Source: Aquibium carbonis
GTDB lineage: Bacteria; Pseudomonadota; Alphaproteobacteria; Rhizobiales; Rhizobiaceae
Reading direction: 5' to 3'
NCBI RefSeq assembly: GCF_003970795.1
Contig: NZ_RWKW01000035.1
Coordinates: forward strand, 124,001-188,000
Length of the DNA: 64,000 bases
Below, one piece after another: positions 18,648-27,651 of the stretch. The notes under the pieces were generated by a model. That model was not told where the DNA came from, ran no database searches, and saw only the letters and a list, made by a program, of their open reading frames with translations. A program made the position numbers and the translations under genes. The stretch's first letter is position 1; each line of letters opens with the position of its first letter.

Positions 18648-20126
18648 ATGATGCACATGCGGTTCCTGCCGGCGATGCGTCGCTTCGCCCTTGCCGCAAC
18701 CGCCGCCGCCATGCTCGCGCAGCCAGCCGCGCCGGCTTTCGCGCAGCAGCGCGGCCCGGCGTCGGTGGCCGATCTCGCGGAAGGTCTGCTGGAGGCGGTC
18801 GTCAACATCTCGACATCCCAGAACCGGGGCGCAGGCGGGTCGGACGCGGTGCCCATGCCGCGGCTTCCGGAAGGCTCTCCGTTCCAGGACTTCTTCGAGG
18901 AGTTCTTCCGGGATCGCGGCGGCAACAACCAGCCGCGCCGTGTCCAGTCGCTCGGATCCGGCTTCGTCATCGATGCCGAGCAAGGCATCATCATCACCAA
19001 CAACCACGTGATCGCGGACGCCGACGAGATCGAGGCGAACTTTTCCGACGGCTCCAAGCTCAAGGCGGAGCTGGTCGGCCGCGACACCAAGACCGATATC
19101 GCGGTATTGAAGGTCGACCCGACGCTGAAACAGCTGAAGGCCGTTCAGTTCGGCGATTCGAACGCCATCCGCATCGGCGACTGGGTAATGGCGATCGGCA
19201 ACCCGTTCGGCCTCGGTGGCACGGTCACCGTCGGCATCGTTTCGGCTCGCAACCGCGACATCAATTCCGGTCCCTATGACGACTTCATCCAGACGGACGC
19301 GGCCATCAACCGCGGCAATTCCGGCGGTCCCCTGTTCGACATGGACGGCAACGTGATCGGCATCAACACCGCAATCATCTCGCCATCGGGTGGATCGATC
19401 GGAATCGGGTTCTCGATCCCGTCGGAACTCGCCGTGAACGTCATCACCCAGCTGCGCGAGTTCGGCGAGACGCGGCGCGGCTGGCTCGGCGTGCGTATCC
19501 AGCCGGTCACCGACGACATCGCGGAGAGCCTCGGCATGGCGAGGGCCGAAGGCGCGCTGGTCGCCGGCGTGACCAAGGGCGGGCCCGTCGACAACGGCGT
19601 CCTCGAGCCTGGCGACGTGATCCTTCGCTTCGACGGGCGTCCGGTGCGCGAGATGCGCGACCTGCCTCGTATCGTCGCCGACAGCCCGGTCGGCAAGGAG
19701 GTCGACGTCGTGATCGTTCGCAGGGGCGAGGAGCAGGTCGTCAAGGTGACCCTGGGTCGCCTGGAGGACGGCGAGGAAATGGCCGAGGGCGGCGCAGGCG
19801 AGGGCGAGGAGGGCGGCGCGGTCGCCACCGCGTCCGTGCTCGGCATGACCATCGGCGAACTCGACGATGCTGCCCGCGCGCAGTTCGGCATCCTCCCCGA
19901 AGTCTCCGGCGTGGTGATTTCCGAAGTCACGCCCGGCTCCGCGGCGGCCGACAAGGGCATCGCCGCCGGGGAAGTCATCACCGAGATCGCCCAGGAATCG
20001 GTCTCCTCGCCGCAGCAGGTCATCGACCGGATCGCCGCGCTGAGAGAGCAGGGAAGGCGCAATGCACTCCTGATGCTGTCCTCGAAGACCGGCGAACTGC
20101 GCTTCGTGACGCTTCGTATGGATTGA
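18648..20126 (+). CDS. DegP/HtrA-family periplasmic serine protease (Do)
   Basis: A 492-residue protease with a Sec signal peptide (FALAATAAAMLAQPAAPAFAQ), a trypsin-like domain with catalytic triad His120 (NNHVI), Asp150 (TDIAVLKV) and Ser225 (NRGNSGGPLF), and two C-terminal PDZ domains (about 285-385 and 400-490). This is the DegP/DegQ/MucD plan: a periplasmic protease-chaperone for misfolded envelope proteins. The start has GGGAGAA about 8 bases upstream. Its position behind hflKC is common in this order and suggests a shared membrane quality-control role. A stress promoter was not identified. Confidence 0.94.
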   Translation: MMHMRFLPAMRRFALAATAAAMLAQPAAPAFAQQRGPASVADLAEGLLEAVVNISTSQNRGAGGSDAVPMPRLPEGSPFQDFFEEFFRDRGGNNQPRRVQSLGSGFVIDAEQGIIITNNHVIADADEIEANFSDGSKLKAELVGRDTKTDIAVLKVDPTLKQLKAVQFGDSNAIRIGDWVMAIGNPFGLGGTVTVGIVSARNRDINSGPYDDFIQTDAAINRGNSGGPLFDMDGNVIGINTAIISPSGGSIGIGFSIPSELAVNVITQLREFGETRRGWLGVRIQPVTDDIAESLGMARAEGALVAGVTKGGPVDNGVLEPGDVILRFDGRPVREMRDLPRIVADSPVGKEVDVVIVRRGEEQVVKVTLGRLEDGEEMAEGGAGEGEEGGAVATASVLGMTIGELDDAARAQFGILPEVSGVVISEVTPGSAAADKGIAAGEVITEIAQESVSSPQQVIDRIAALREQGRRNALLMLSSKTGELRFVTLRMD

Positions 20127-20151
20127 CGCGAAAAGAGACGCTTTCGAACCG

Positions 20152-20176
20152 GACGCCGCCTCCCGAGGGCGGCGTC
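20152..20176. terminator. Bidirectional terminator between degP-like and GNAT genes
   Basis: A 9-bp perfect stem (GACGCCGCC / GGCGGCGTC) with a 7-base loop lies in the 56-base gap between two convergent genes. A short TTT follows on the plus strand and a TTTT run is found further out on the minus strand. Confidence 0.6.
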
Positions 20177-20182
20177 TGCGTT

Positions 20183-20737
20183 TCAGGCGCCTTGCTGCCA
20201 GTCGGCCTGGTTCAAGCGGTAGAGCACGTGCGGCTTGAGGCTCGGCGACGCCACGCGCGGATGGTCGAAATCGCCCGACGGGTCGTGCCGCATCCCGATC
20301 CGCTCCATCACGGCGATCGATCGGACATTGTTCCAGACCGCGAAGGAGACCACCTCGTCGAGACCGAGCGTCCGGAAGGCGAAGCCGAGCCAGGCGCGGG
20401 CCCCTTCCGCGGCGTACCCCTTGCGCCAATACTCTGGCGCGAGCCGCCAGCCGATTTCCACCGCATCGTCTGGAAGGATGCCGTCGAGCGCGGCCGGATT
20501 GAGACCGACAAAACCGATCGTCTCGCCGGTTTGTGCGATCTCGGCGGCGCACAAGCCGAAGCCTCGGCTGGCGATGTCGATGCTCAGGCGATCCATCATC
20601 GCGTCCGATCCGGCCCGGGTGCGCCGAAATCCGAAGAACTTCATCACCTCGTCATCCGAATTGATCCGATGGAAGAGCGCGCGGTCGCGATCTTCCCAGT
20701 TCCGCAGCACGAGCCTTTCGGTCCGGATTGGCGTCAT
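20183..20737 (-). CDS. GNAT-family N-acetyltransferase (RimJ/RimL type)
   Basis: The 184-residue product starts TPIRTERLVLRNWEDRD, the standard opening of RimJ/RimL-like acetyltransferases. It has the WRLAPEYWRKGYAAEGARAWL acetyl-CoA-binding segment in two parts, followed by FAVWNNVRSIAVMERIGM. It transfers an acetyl group from acetyl-CoA to an amine. The substrate (ribosomal protein terminus or small molecule) cannot be told. The ATG overlaps the serB stop by the sequence ATGA, so it is translated from the serB message. Confidence 0.9.
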   Translation of the reverse strand: MTPIRTERLVLRNWEDRDRALFHRINSDDEVMKFFGFRRTRAGSDAMMDRLSIDIASRGFGLCAAEIAQTGETIGFVGLNPAALDGILPDDAVEIGWRLAPEYWRKGYAAEGARAWLGFAFRTLGLDEVVSFAVWNNVRSIAVMERIGMRHDPSGDFDHPRVASPSLKPHVLYRLNQADWQQGA

Positions 20738-21621
20738 TCCGCGAAATCGACGCTGGAGTAGCCCTGGAGATAGAGCAGAGCCGTCAGGTCTCCGTGATCG
20801 ATGCGGAACCGCGCCTGGGCTGCAACCGCCGGTTTGGCGTGTAGGGCAACGCCCATGCCGGCGAGGCCGATCATGGCAAGGTCGTTGGCGCCGTCGCCGA
20901 CGGCGAGTGCATCCGCTGGCGTGACGCCCAGGCGCACGGCCATCGCCTCGAGGGCCTCCGCCTTCGCTTCGCGCCCGAGCACCGGATCGCTGACCGTCCC
21001 CGCAAGATGTCCGCCTTCGACCAGCAGCGTGTTGGACTGGTGCTCGTCGAAACCGAGCCGTTCGGCGACGGGGCCCGTGAACAGCGTGAAGCCGCCCGAG
21101 ACGAGCGCCGTCCACGCGCCATGCTTGCGCATCGTCGCGACCAGTTGCCGCCCGCCCGACGCCAGCGTGATGCGCTCGTCGATGACCCTGTCGATGACGG
21201 CGAGCGACAGGCCTTTCAGAAGCGCGACCCGCTCGCGAAGCGCGGGTTCGAAGGCGATCTCCCCGTTCATGGCCCGCCGGGTGATGGCGGACACGTGATC
21301 CTTGAGGCCGACCTCGGCGGCGAGCTCGTCGATGCACTCCTGGTCGATCATGGTCGAATCCATGTCGGCGATCAGGATCTTCTTGCGTCGTCCCGCAACC
21401 GGATGCACGGCCAGGTCGAGCGGCCGGCCCGAGAGAGCGTCGCGTAGCGCTTCTTCCGCCACGACCGCGTCCAGGCCGTCCGGAAGCATGATGTCGCAGG
21501 CGATCCCCTCCGCCAGCCAGATCGGCGCCCTTGCGCCCAGGGCGCGGCACGCGGTATCGGCGACGTCCGGCGTGAGATCGGCCGCGGCCGGACGGGAGAT
21601 GAGCGTGGCGACGAGCGACAT
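20734..21621 (-). CDS. serB: Phosphoserine phosphatase
   Basis: A 295-residue SerB, last step of serine biosynthesis (phosphoserine to serine). The HAD motifs are present: motif I DMDSTMIDQE with the nucleophilic Asp, motif II VSGGFT, and motif IV GDGANDLAM. The N-terminal ~80 residues form an ACT-like regulatory part typical of long SerB proteins. The start at 21621 gives the sequence MSLVATLIS; the frame opens further upstream but into miaA coding sequence. The 5' end overlaps that of divergent miaA. Confidence 0.94.
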   Translation of the reverse strand: MSLVATLISRPAAADLTPDVADTACRALGARAPIWLAEGIACDIMLPDGLDAVVAEEALRDALSGRPLDLAVHPVAGRRKKILIADMDSTMIDQECIDELAAEVGLKDHVSAITRRAMNGEIAFEPALRERVALLKGLSLAVIDRVIDERITLASGGRQLVATMRKHGAWTALVSGGFTLFTGPVAERLGFDEHQSNTLLVEGGHLAGTVSDPVLGREAKAEALEAMAVRLGVTPADALAVGDGANDLAMIGLAGMGVALHAKPAVAAQARFRIDHGDLTALLYLQGYSSVDFAE

Positions 21622-22561
21622 CGAGACAATTTCCCCGGGAAGCGGCTTCGAGCCGGTGAAGGACGCGGTCCTGATAGCGGGACCGACCGCAAGCGGCAAG
21701 TCGGCGCTGGCCCTGGCCATTGCAATTCAGACGGGTGCCGAGGTCATCAATACCGATTCCATGCAGGTCTACGACGTGCTGCGGGTTCTGACGGCACGAC
21801 CGTCGCCAGCCGAGGAAGCCCAGCGCCCGCACCATCTCTACGGCCACGTGCCGCCGTCGGCTGGCTATTCCACTGGCCAGTGGCTGCGCGACATCGCCCA
21901 TCTTCTGGCCAATTCGGAAGGTAGCGGCCGGCGTTTCGTGTTCGTCGGCGGCACGGGGCTCTATTTTCGTGCCCTGACGGGCGGCCTGTCAGCCATGCCG
22001 CCGGTGCCGACCGAAATGCGCGAACGCTGGCGGGCAAGACTGTCCGACGAGGGAAGCACGGCCTTGCACGCCCTGCTTGCGGAAAAGGATCCGGAAGCGG
22101 CTAGCCGGATCGGGTCCGCAGACGGCCAGCGAATCGTCCGCGCGCTCGAGGTTCTGGAGGCCACCGGTGAACCGATCGGCCATTGGCAGAAAAAGCGCGG
22201 CCCCTCGCTCGTCGATCCGGCAACGGCGCGTCGGCTCGTCATCGCGCCGGACCGATCGCTGTTGCGGGCGCGCATCGACACCCGCTTCGACGGGATGGTC
22301 GGCGCGGGCGCGATCGACGAAGTGAAGGCGCTTGTGAGGCTCGGGCTCGACCCGGCGCTGCCGTGCATGAAGGCGATCGGCGTTCCCGAGCTTGCAAGCT
22401 ACCTCCGGGGGGAACTGGCGCTGGACGACGCCCTGGAGCAGGCCAAGGCCGCGACGCGGCAATATGCGAAGCGGCAGGAAACCTGGTTTCGCCACCAGCT
22501 CGGACCAGATTGGCGAAGGATCGACGCTGCCGACCGTATAGATCCGTCCGTCTTCGGATAG
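21599..22561 (+). CDS. miaA: tRNA dimethylallyltransferase
   Basis: MiaA isoprenylates A37 of tRNAs reading UNN codons. The P-loop GPTASGKSALAL, the NTDSMQVYD motif, VGGTGLYFRAL and RQYAKRQETWFRHQ are all present. Length is 320 residues with the ATG at 21599. The start is uncertain: GGGAG abuts 21599 but is well spaced for a GTG at 21605, and a GTG at 21656 (VKDAVLIAGPTASGK) gives an N-terminus more like other MiaA proteins and removes the overlap with serB. It is divergent from serB. Confidence 0.93.
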   Translation: MSVATSDIETISPGSGFEPVKDAVLIAGPTASGKSALALAIAIQTGAEVINTDSMQVYDVLRVLTARPSPAEEAQRPHHLYGHVPPSAGYSTGQWLRDIAHLLANSEGSGRRFVFVGGTGLYFRALTGGLSAMPPVPTEMRERWRARLSDEGSTALHALLAEKDPEAASRIGSADGQRIVRALEVLEATGEPIGHWQKKRGPSLVDPATARRLVIAPDRSLLRARIDTRFDGMVGAGAIDEVKALVRLGLDPALPCMKAIGVPELASYLRGELALDDALEQAKAATRQYAKRQETWFRHQLGPDWRRIDAADRIDPSVFG

Positions 22562-22622
22562 TCCGAACGAAGCGTGCTAAAAATCTCGCGCTCAGGTTGC
22601 GATCGTTAACGGCATTGTAATC

Positions 22623-23441
22623 GTGGTCGTGCAATGGCTTCCGCGGTCTCGCTGTCTGGATCTCATGCGCCTTCATCGATCGGAATCGGCATTCTTCCTG
22701 TTCATGACGCTGATCCTCGTGAACTGCGTGCTGATGCTGTTCGCCTACCGCTCGATCAACGACCCCCAGATCGACAATGCTACCGCGCACGCCGTCGCGA
22801 CCCAGATGCTGTTCGTCGCCGCCATCCTCAATGCTGCGGCCATCCTGTTCGGGCTTTTGTTCATCTACCCGCTGGTGCGCGGCCAGGCCCGCGAAGAGGG
22901 CAAACTGCGCGCCATGACCGAAACGCTGAGCGCACGCTCGCTCACGCTCGAGCAGGCTGCGCTGACCGACTCGCTGACGGGCATGCAGAACCGGCGCTAT
23001 TTCGATGACGCGCTGCGCGAGTATCTGGGCGAGTTCCGGCACATCAGGAAACCGGTCGGGCTCATGATCCTCGACCTCGACAATTTCAAGATGGTCAACG
23101 ACACCCATGGCCACGATGTCGGCGACCTGGTGCTGAAAGCCGTGGCGAATTGTCTGCGCGAGTTCACGCGGTATCACGACGTCGCGGCGCGGCTGGGGGG
23201 CGAGGAGTTCGCCGTCGTCGCGCCAAATCTGGACGATCGAATGTTGACGAAGCTCGCCGAACGGATCCGGACGGCGATCGCCCAGCTTGCCGTGACGAAC
23301 GGCAACGTCACCTTGCGGGTGACCGCGAGCGTGGGCCTTGCGGTGTCGAATTTCGACGAGACCGCGGACGAGTTCTTCAGGCGCGCCGATCGCAAGCTTT
23401 ACCAGGCCAAGCGTCAGGGGCGTAACCGCGTCTGCGCCTGA
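22623..23441 (+). CDS. Membrane-bound diguanylate cyclase (GGDEF domain)
   Basis: A 272-residue protein with two N-terminal helices (about 25-45 and 60-85) separated by a short loop, then a GGDEF domain. The active-site motif GGEEF (192-196) is intact, and an inhibitory I-site RYHD lies five residues upstream, so the enzyme should make cyclic di-GMP from two GTP and be product-inhibited. There is no EAL domain. The start may be the GTG at 22623 or the ATG at 22665; neither has a clear ribosome site. Target process unknown. Confidence 0.9.
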   Translation: MVVQWLPRSRCLDLMRLHRSESAFFLFMTLILVNCVLMLFAYRSINDPQIDNATAHAVATQMLFVAAILNAAAILFGLLFIYPLVRGQAREEGKLRAMTETLSARSLTLEQAALTDSLTGMQNRRYFDDALREYLGEFRHIRKPVGLMILDLDNFKMVNDTHGHDVGDLVLKAVANCLREFTRYHDVAARLGGEEFAVVAPNLDDRMLTKLAERIRTAIAQLAVTNGNVTLRVTASVGLAVSNFDETADEFFRRADRKLYQAKRQGRNRVCA

Positions 23442-23445
23442 GCGG

Positions 23446-23482
23446 GGGCGCCGCCGAACGAAACGCCCGCACCGCGGCGCCC
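23446..23482. terminator. Possible bidirectional terminator between diguanylate cyclase and HerA-like genes
   Basis: A 9-bp perfect stem (GGGCGCCGC / GCGGCGCCC) with a 19-base loop begins 5 bases after the cyclase stop, in the gap between two convergent genes. No T run follows. Confidence 0.35.
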
Positions 23483-23604
23483 AAGCGCCGGTCCGCCCTC
23501 AACGAGCGGAGAAGGCTGAAGTCCCGATCGAAGGACGACGGTCAAGCCGATGTTTCGAATCGAACTTCCTTGCCGACAACCAGCCGTCCCGGGCTCGAAC
23601 GGCT

Positions 23605-25506
23605 TCAGTCGCCCGGCCGGAACGGCGCGTCGCCGAACCGCCGCAGACGGCGCGGTTCATCCTGCGTGGCAGGCGACCCGAAGGCCGGTGGATAGGACGT
23701 CGCCGCGAGCCCGGCCAGGGCCGCCGGCGTGTTGCCAGAGGTCGCGTCACGCGCGGCCTCTGCCACCGGACGCTTGAGAAGCGGACTGCCCTCGCCGAAA
23801 AACGATGCTTCCGCCTCCGTTTCGGCTTCGACCTGCGGCTGGCGCTCGGTGCGGCGCATGCGGTTGATGATGGCGTGCAGGTCGACTTCTTCCGGCGTGG
23901 CGATGTCACCGAGCGTCGTGTCGGCGTGGGCGCCGGGGATCTTGTCGGCCGACATTTCCTCGAACTTCAGCCGCATCGGCGTGGCGACCGCCTCGCCGAA
24001 CGCGATGGCTTCACGCTGGCCCATGGAGGACAGGAAGGTGAGGGTGGAGGCCGAAGAGTCGGCGATGGCCGTACGGATGATCTCCTGGTCGCGGTCATTG
24101 GCCAGCCGCATGGCAAAGACGCTCGAGCACTGCGACAGGATGGTCGGGTCGAGTTCACCCGGTCGCTGGGTCACGACGCCGAGATAGCAGCCATATTTGC
24201 GACCTTCCTTGGCGATGCGCGCGAGCGCATGGCGTGTCGGAGCGAAGCCGAGCCGGGTGTCGGATGGCATGTAGCGGTGCGCTTCCTCGCAGACGACGAG
24301 GAGCTTCAGCTTGCCCTGGCTGCTCTGGGCGAGATCGAAGGCCAGGCGGGCCAGCACCGAGCAGACGGAATTCACCACCTCGGACGACATGCCCGCAAGC
24401 TGGAAGCAGGTAATGGGCCGTCCCTCGTGCGGAACGCGGAAGATCTTGCCGATCGATCTGTGGATCGTGTCCTCCACCATGTGGCTGCCGAACAGGAAGC
24501 GATAGGAGGCGTCGTGGACGATGCTTTCGATCCGGCCCTTGAGCGACTTCAGCGCCGGCCGCTCGAGCTTGGCTTCGAGGCTGCCCATGCGCTCCTCGAT
24601 CAGGCGCAGCACGTCCGACATTCGGTAGGGAAGGGGTGTGTCGGCGGTGATCGAGCCCATGTCGGACGAGCGCCGAAGCCGAAGCTGGCCGCCGGGATTG
24701 CGGTAGGACACCTTCGCGATCGGTATCAGGTCGCGCAGGATGTCGATCTCCTCGACGACGTCGTCGCGTCCGCGGAAGAGCACCTCGGTGAGCTCCTCCA
24801 GCCGGAACAGCCAGAAGGGAAGGTCGAGCGACTGCTGGTCGATCAGCGCGGCACGGTCCTTGAAGGCGGCCGCGAATTCATTGTGCGGATCGAGGATCAG
24901 GATGCGCAGGTCCGGTCGCTCCTCGATCGCCTTGTGCAGCAGCAGCGAAACGGCCGTCGACTTGCCGACACCGGTCGTGCCGACGATGGCGAAATGGCGA
25001 TTGAGCATGGCATCGACGCTGATGCGCGCATCGATGTTGGCGTTCTGCGACAGGCTGCCGATGACCACCGACTTGCGACCGGCGAGCTGGTAGACCGCTT
25101 CGAGGTCGCGGGCGCGGATCTGGTGCGCGATGGCGCCGATGTTGGGATAGACGGTGATGCCGCGATCGAAGATCGGGCGCCGTGTGCCTTCCTCGTCGCG
25201 GACCTCGCCGATCAGTTCGAGATGCACCTTGATCGGATTGGGCTCCTCTTCGTCCCACACGCCGGACGGCATCTCGATCGAGCAGACCATGCCGACGAGG
25301 CGCGTCTGGCCGGTGGAGACCGAGATGAGCTTGCCGATGTTCCAGAGATTGGTCGGTGCGCCCTCGGCCGCGTCCGCGTAGGAGGCGATGACCGCCATCG
25401 CGCCATCGCACTGGATGACGCGGCCAAGCATCCGCGCGTCGGGCTGCCTTGGGTCGCGGCGTTCCTGCGCCGTCGCTTCCCCGCGGGCTGCTTCTTCGGC
25501 AAACAT
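23605..25506 (-). CDS. HerA-like ATPase (DUF87 family)
   Basis: A 633-residue protein with an N-terminal HAS-barrel-like beta region (LGRVIQCDGAMAVIAS to about 120) and a FtsK/HerA-type ATPase core. Walker A GTTGVGKST is at residues 176-184, Walker B is LLVVCEEAHRY, and a sensor-like SQCSSVFAMRL is followed by an arginine-containing segment. HerA proteins are hexameric DNA translocases that in archaea pair with the nuclease NurA. No NurA gene is adjacent and the gene stands alone. Single-gene DUF87 ATPases like this are common in rhizobia and their role is unclear. The C-terminal 80 residues are low complexity. Confidence 0.9.
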   Translation of the reverse strand: MFAEEAARGEATAQERRDPRQPDARMLGRVIQCDGAMAVIASYADAAEGAPTNLWNIGKLISVSTGQTRLVGMVCSIEMPSGVWDEEEPNPIKVHLELIGEVRDEEGTRRPIFDRGITVYPNIGAIAHQIRARDLEAVYQLAGRKSVVIGSLSQNANIDARISVDAMLNRHFAIVGTTGVGKSTAVSLLLHKAIEERPDLRILILDPHNEFAAAFKDRAALIDQQSLDLPFWLFRLEELTEVLFRGRDDVVEEIDILRDLIPIAKVSYRNPGGQLRLRRSSDMGSITADTPLPYRMSDVLRLIEERMGSLEAKLERPALKSLKGRIESIVHDASYRFLFGSHMVEDTIHRSIGKIFRVPHEGRPITCFQLAGMSSEVVNSVCSVLARLAFDLAQSSQGKLKLLVVCEEAHRYMPSDTRLGFAPTRHALARIAKEGRKYGCYLGVVTQRPGELDPTILSQCSSVFAMRLANDRDQEIIRTAIADSSASTLTFLSSMGQREAIAFGEAVATPMRLKFEEMSADKIPGAHADTTLGDIATPEEVDLHAIINRMRRTERQPQVEAETEAEASFFGEGSPLLKRPVAEAARDATSGNTPAALAGLAATSYPPAFGSPATQDEPRRLRRFGDAPFRPGD

Positions 25507-25648
25507 GATCGACCGGATTCCCTGTCCTGCTGTTTTTTCTTGTCGTTTGGGAAAGGACTTAGCAGCGCCGAGTTAAGGGCGGGTTCGGGGCATTGGTTCA
25601 CGCGGGGTTAATGCGCGACGGTGTTTTGGCGGTCCTGCGGATTGACGA

Positions 25649-25678
25649 TTGACAGCACGCGCGCAATAGCCCTAGTGT
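25649..25678 (+). promoter_or_regulatory. Promoter of the ilvBH operon
   Basis: A perfect TTGACA (25649-25654) is followed after 18 bases by TAGTGT (25673-25678). A start 7-8 bases downstream would fall at or next to the A of the leader-peptide ATG at 25686, making the leader mRNA leaderless, as described for the trp leader of Sinorhizobium meliloti. Confidence 0.5.
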
Positions 25679-25685
25679 TCGCCCC

Positions 25686-25739
25686 ATGAAGAAGATGATC
25701 ATTCTCGTAGTAGGCGCGCGCATGGGCAAGGCGGTGTAA
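25686..25739 (+). CDS. ilv attenuator leader peptide (17 residues)
   Basis: A short frame encoding MKKMIILVVGARMGKAV lies 120 bases before ilvB. Residues 5-9 are Ile-Ile-Leu-Val-Val, the three branched-chain amino acids whose synthesis this operon controls. No Shine-Dalgarno is seen upstream, in keeping with leaderless translation. The stop codon falls inside a hairpin that can compete with the downstream terminator. This is the standard layout of ribosome-mediated attenuation. Confidence 0.85.
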   Translation: MKKMIILVVGARMGKAV

Positions 25740-25795
25740 CCGCCGGGCGAAATTCCCCCATGCGCGACGAACAGGCTCCCTCGGGGGCCTTTTTT
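25717..25795 (+). promoter_or_regulatory. ilvBH transcription attenuator (alternative RNA hairpins and terminator)
   Basis: A long hairpin pairs CGCGCATGGG (25717-25726) with CCCATGCGCG (25757-25766), enclosing a smaller GGCGGT/ACCGCC hairpin (25730-25744). It is followed by an intrinsic terminator at 25774-25789 (GGCTCC / GGGGCC, loop CTCG) and six T residues at 25790-25795. A ribosome stalled at the Ile/Leu/Val codons would cover the left arm, free the CCCCC at 25755-25759 and allow it to pair with the GGGGG of the terminator, giving read-through into ilvB when branched-chain aminoacyl-tRNA is scarce. The exact antiterminator pairing is inference. Confidence 0.75.
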
Positions 25796-25859
25796 ATTGG
25801 CCGGACATGACCAAACGAAGCTTCGACGCCGCAACGGCGCACAATACGGGACGATATCG

Positions 25860-27647
25860 ATGAACAAGGCAAACGTGGAAACCGGGCGGCGCGAAATGAC
25901 CGGCGCCGAGATGGTCGTGCAGGCGCTGATCGACAATGGCGTCGAGCACATCTTCGGCTATCCCGGCGGCGCGGTCCTGCCCATCTACGACGAACTCTTC
26001 CAGCAGGAGCAGGTCCAGCACATCCTCGTGCGCCACGAGCAGGGCGCCGGTCATGCGGCCGAAGGCTATGCCCGTTCCACCGGCAAGGCCGGCGTGATGC
26101 TGGTCACCTCCGGCCCCGGCGCCACCAATGCGGTGACGCCGCTGCAGGACGCGCTGATGGATTCCATCCCGCTCGTCTGCATCACCGGCCAGGTGCCGAC
26201 CTCCCTGATCGGCTCCGACGCCTTCCAGGAATGCGACACGGTCGGCATCACGCGGCCCTGCACCAAGCACAATTGGCTGGTGAAGGACGTCAACGAGCTG
26301 GCTGGCATCCTGCACGAGGCCTTCCAGGTGGCGACCACCGGCCGCCCGGGACCCGTCGTCGTCGACATTCCCAAGGACGTTCAGTTCTCCAAGGGCATGT
26401 ACACGCCGCCGCAGACCGCACCGCGCTCCTCCTACCGGCCGAAGCTCCAGGGCGACCTCGAGCAGATCCGCGCGGCTGTGGAACTGATGGCGTCGGCGAA
26501 ACGACCGGTCATCTATTCGGGCGGCGGCGTGATCAACTCCGGACCGGAAGCCAGCCACCTGCTGCGCGAATTGGTCGAACTGACCGGCTTTCCCATCACC
26601 TCGACGCTGATGGGGCTCGGCGCCTATCCGGCCAGCGGCCCGCGCTGGCTGGGCATGCTCGGCATGCACGGCACCTACGAGGCCAACATGGTCATGCACG
26701 ATTGCGACGTGATGGTCTGCATCGGCGCACGCTTCGACGACCGCATCACCGGGCGGCTGAACGCCTTCTCGCCGAACTCCAAGAAAATCCACATCGACAT
26801 CGACCCGTCATCGATCAACAAGAACGTCCGCACGGACGTGCCGATCATCGGCGACGTCGGCCGCGTGCTGGAGGACATGGTGCGGCTATGGCGCGCCGGC
26901 GCCAAGGCGGACAAGGCGGCGCTGCGCCCCTGGTGGGAGCAGATCGAGCGCTGGCGCGCCCGCGATTCGCTGGCCTACAAGCCCAACGACGACGTCATCA
27001 TGCCGCAATATGCGATCCAGCGGCTCTACGAGCTGACCAAGGACCGCGACACCTACATCACCACCGAGGTGGGCCAGCACCAGATGTGGGCCGCCCAGCA
27101 CTACGGATTCGAGAAGCCGAACCGCTGGATGACGTCGGGCGGGCTGGGTACGATGGGCTACGGCCTGCCGGCGGCGCTGGGCGTGCAGATCGCGCATCCC
27201 GATGCGCTGGTCATCGACATCGCCGGCGACGCCTCGGTGCAGATGACCATCCAGGAGATGTCCTGCGCGGTGCAGTACGAAGCGCCTATCAAGATCTTCA
27301 TCCTCAACAACCAGTACATGGGCATGGTGCGGCAGTGGCAGCAGCTTTTGCACGGCAACCGGCTGTCGCACTCCTACACGGAGGCGATGCCGGACTTCGT
27401 CAAGCTCGCCGAGGCCTATGGCGGGCACGGCATCCGCTGCGAGAAGCCGGGCGAGCTCGACGACGCGATCCGGGAGATGATCGACGTGAGGAAGCCGGTG
27501 ATCTTCGACTGCCGCGTCGCCAATCTCGCCAACTGCTTCCCGATGATTCCGTCCGGCAAGGCGCACAACGAGATGCTGTTGCCCGACGAGGCCACCGACG
27601 AGGCCGTCGCCAACGCCATCGACGCCAAGGGTCGGATGCTGGTCTGA
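25860..27647 (+). CDS. ilvB: Acetolactate synthase large subunit
   Basis: A 595-residue thiamine-diphosphate enzyme catalysing the first common step of valine, leucine and isoleucine synthesis. The FGYPGGAVLPIYDEL motif, the catalytic Glu in LVRHEQGAGHAAEGYAR, the FAD region and the ThDP/Mg motif (GDASVQMTIQEM to NNQYMGMVRQWQ) are all present. The ATG at 25860 gives the usual length; upstream codons in the frame overlap the attenuator. Expression is set by the upstream attenuator. A small ORF separates it from the regulatory subunit gene. Confidence 0.96.
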   Translation: MNKANVETGRREMTGAEMVVQALIDNGVEHIFGYPGGAVLPIYDELFQQEQVQHILVRHEQGAGHAAEGYARSTGKAGVMLVTSGPGATNAVTPLQDALMDSIPLVCITGQVPTSLIGSDAFQECDTVGITRPCTKHNWLVKDVNELAGILHEAFQVATTGRPGPVVVDIPKDVQFSKGMYTPPQTAPRSSYRPKLQGDLEQIRAAVELMASAKRPVIYSGGGVINSGPEASHLLRELVELTGFPITSTLMGLGAYPASGPRWLGMLGMHGTYEANMVMHDCDVMVCIGARFDDRITGRLNAFSPNSKKIHIDIDPSSINKNVRTDVPIIGDVGRVLEDMVRLWRAGAKADKAALRPWWEQIERWRARDSLAYKPNDDVIMPQYAIQRLYELTKDRDTYITTEVGQHQMWAAQHYGFEKPNRWMTSGGLGTMGYGLPAALGVQIAHPDALVIDIAGDASVQMTIQEMSCAVQYEAPIKIFILNNQYMGMVRQWQQLLHGNRLSHSYTEAMPDFVKLAEAYGGHGIRCEKPGELDDAIREMIDVRKPVIFDCRVANLANCFPMIPSGKAHNEMLLPDEATDEAVANAIDAKGRMLV

Positions 27648-27651
27648 GTTG

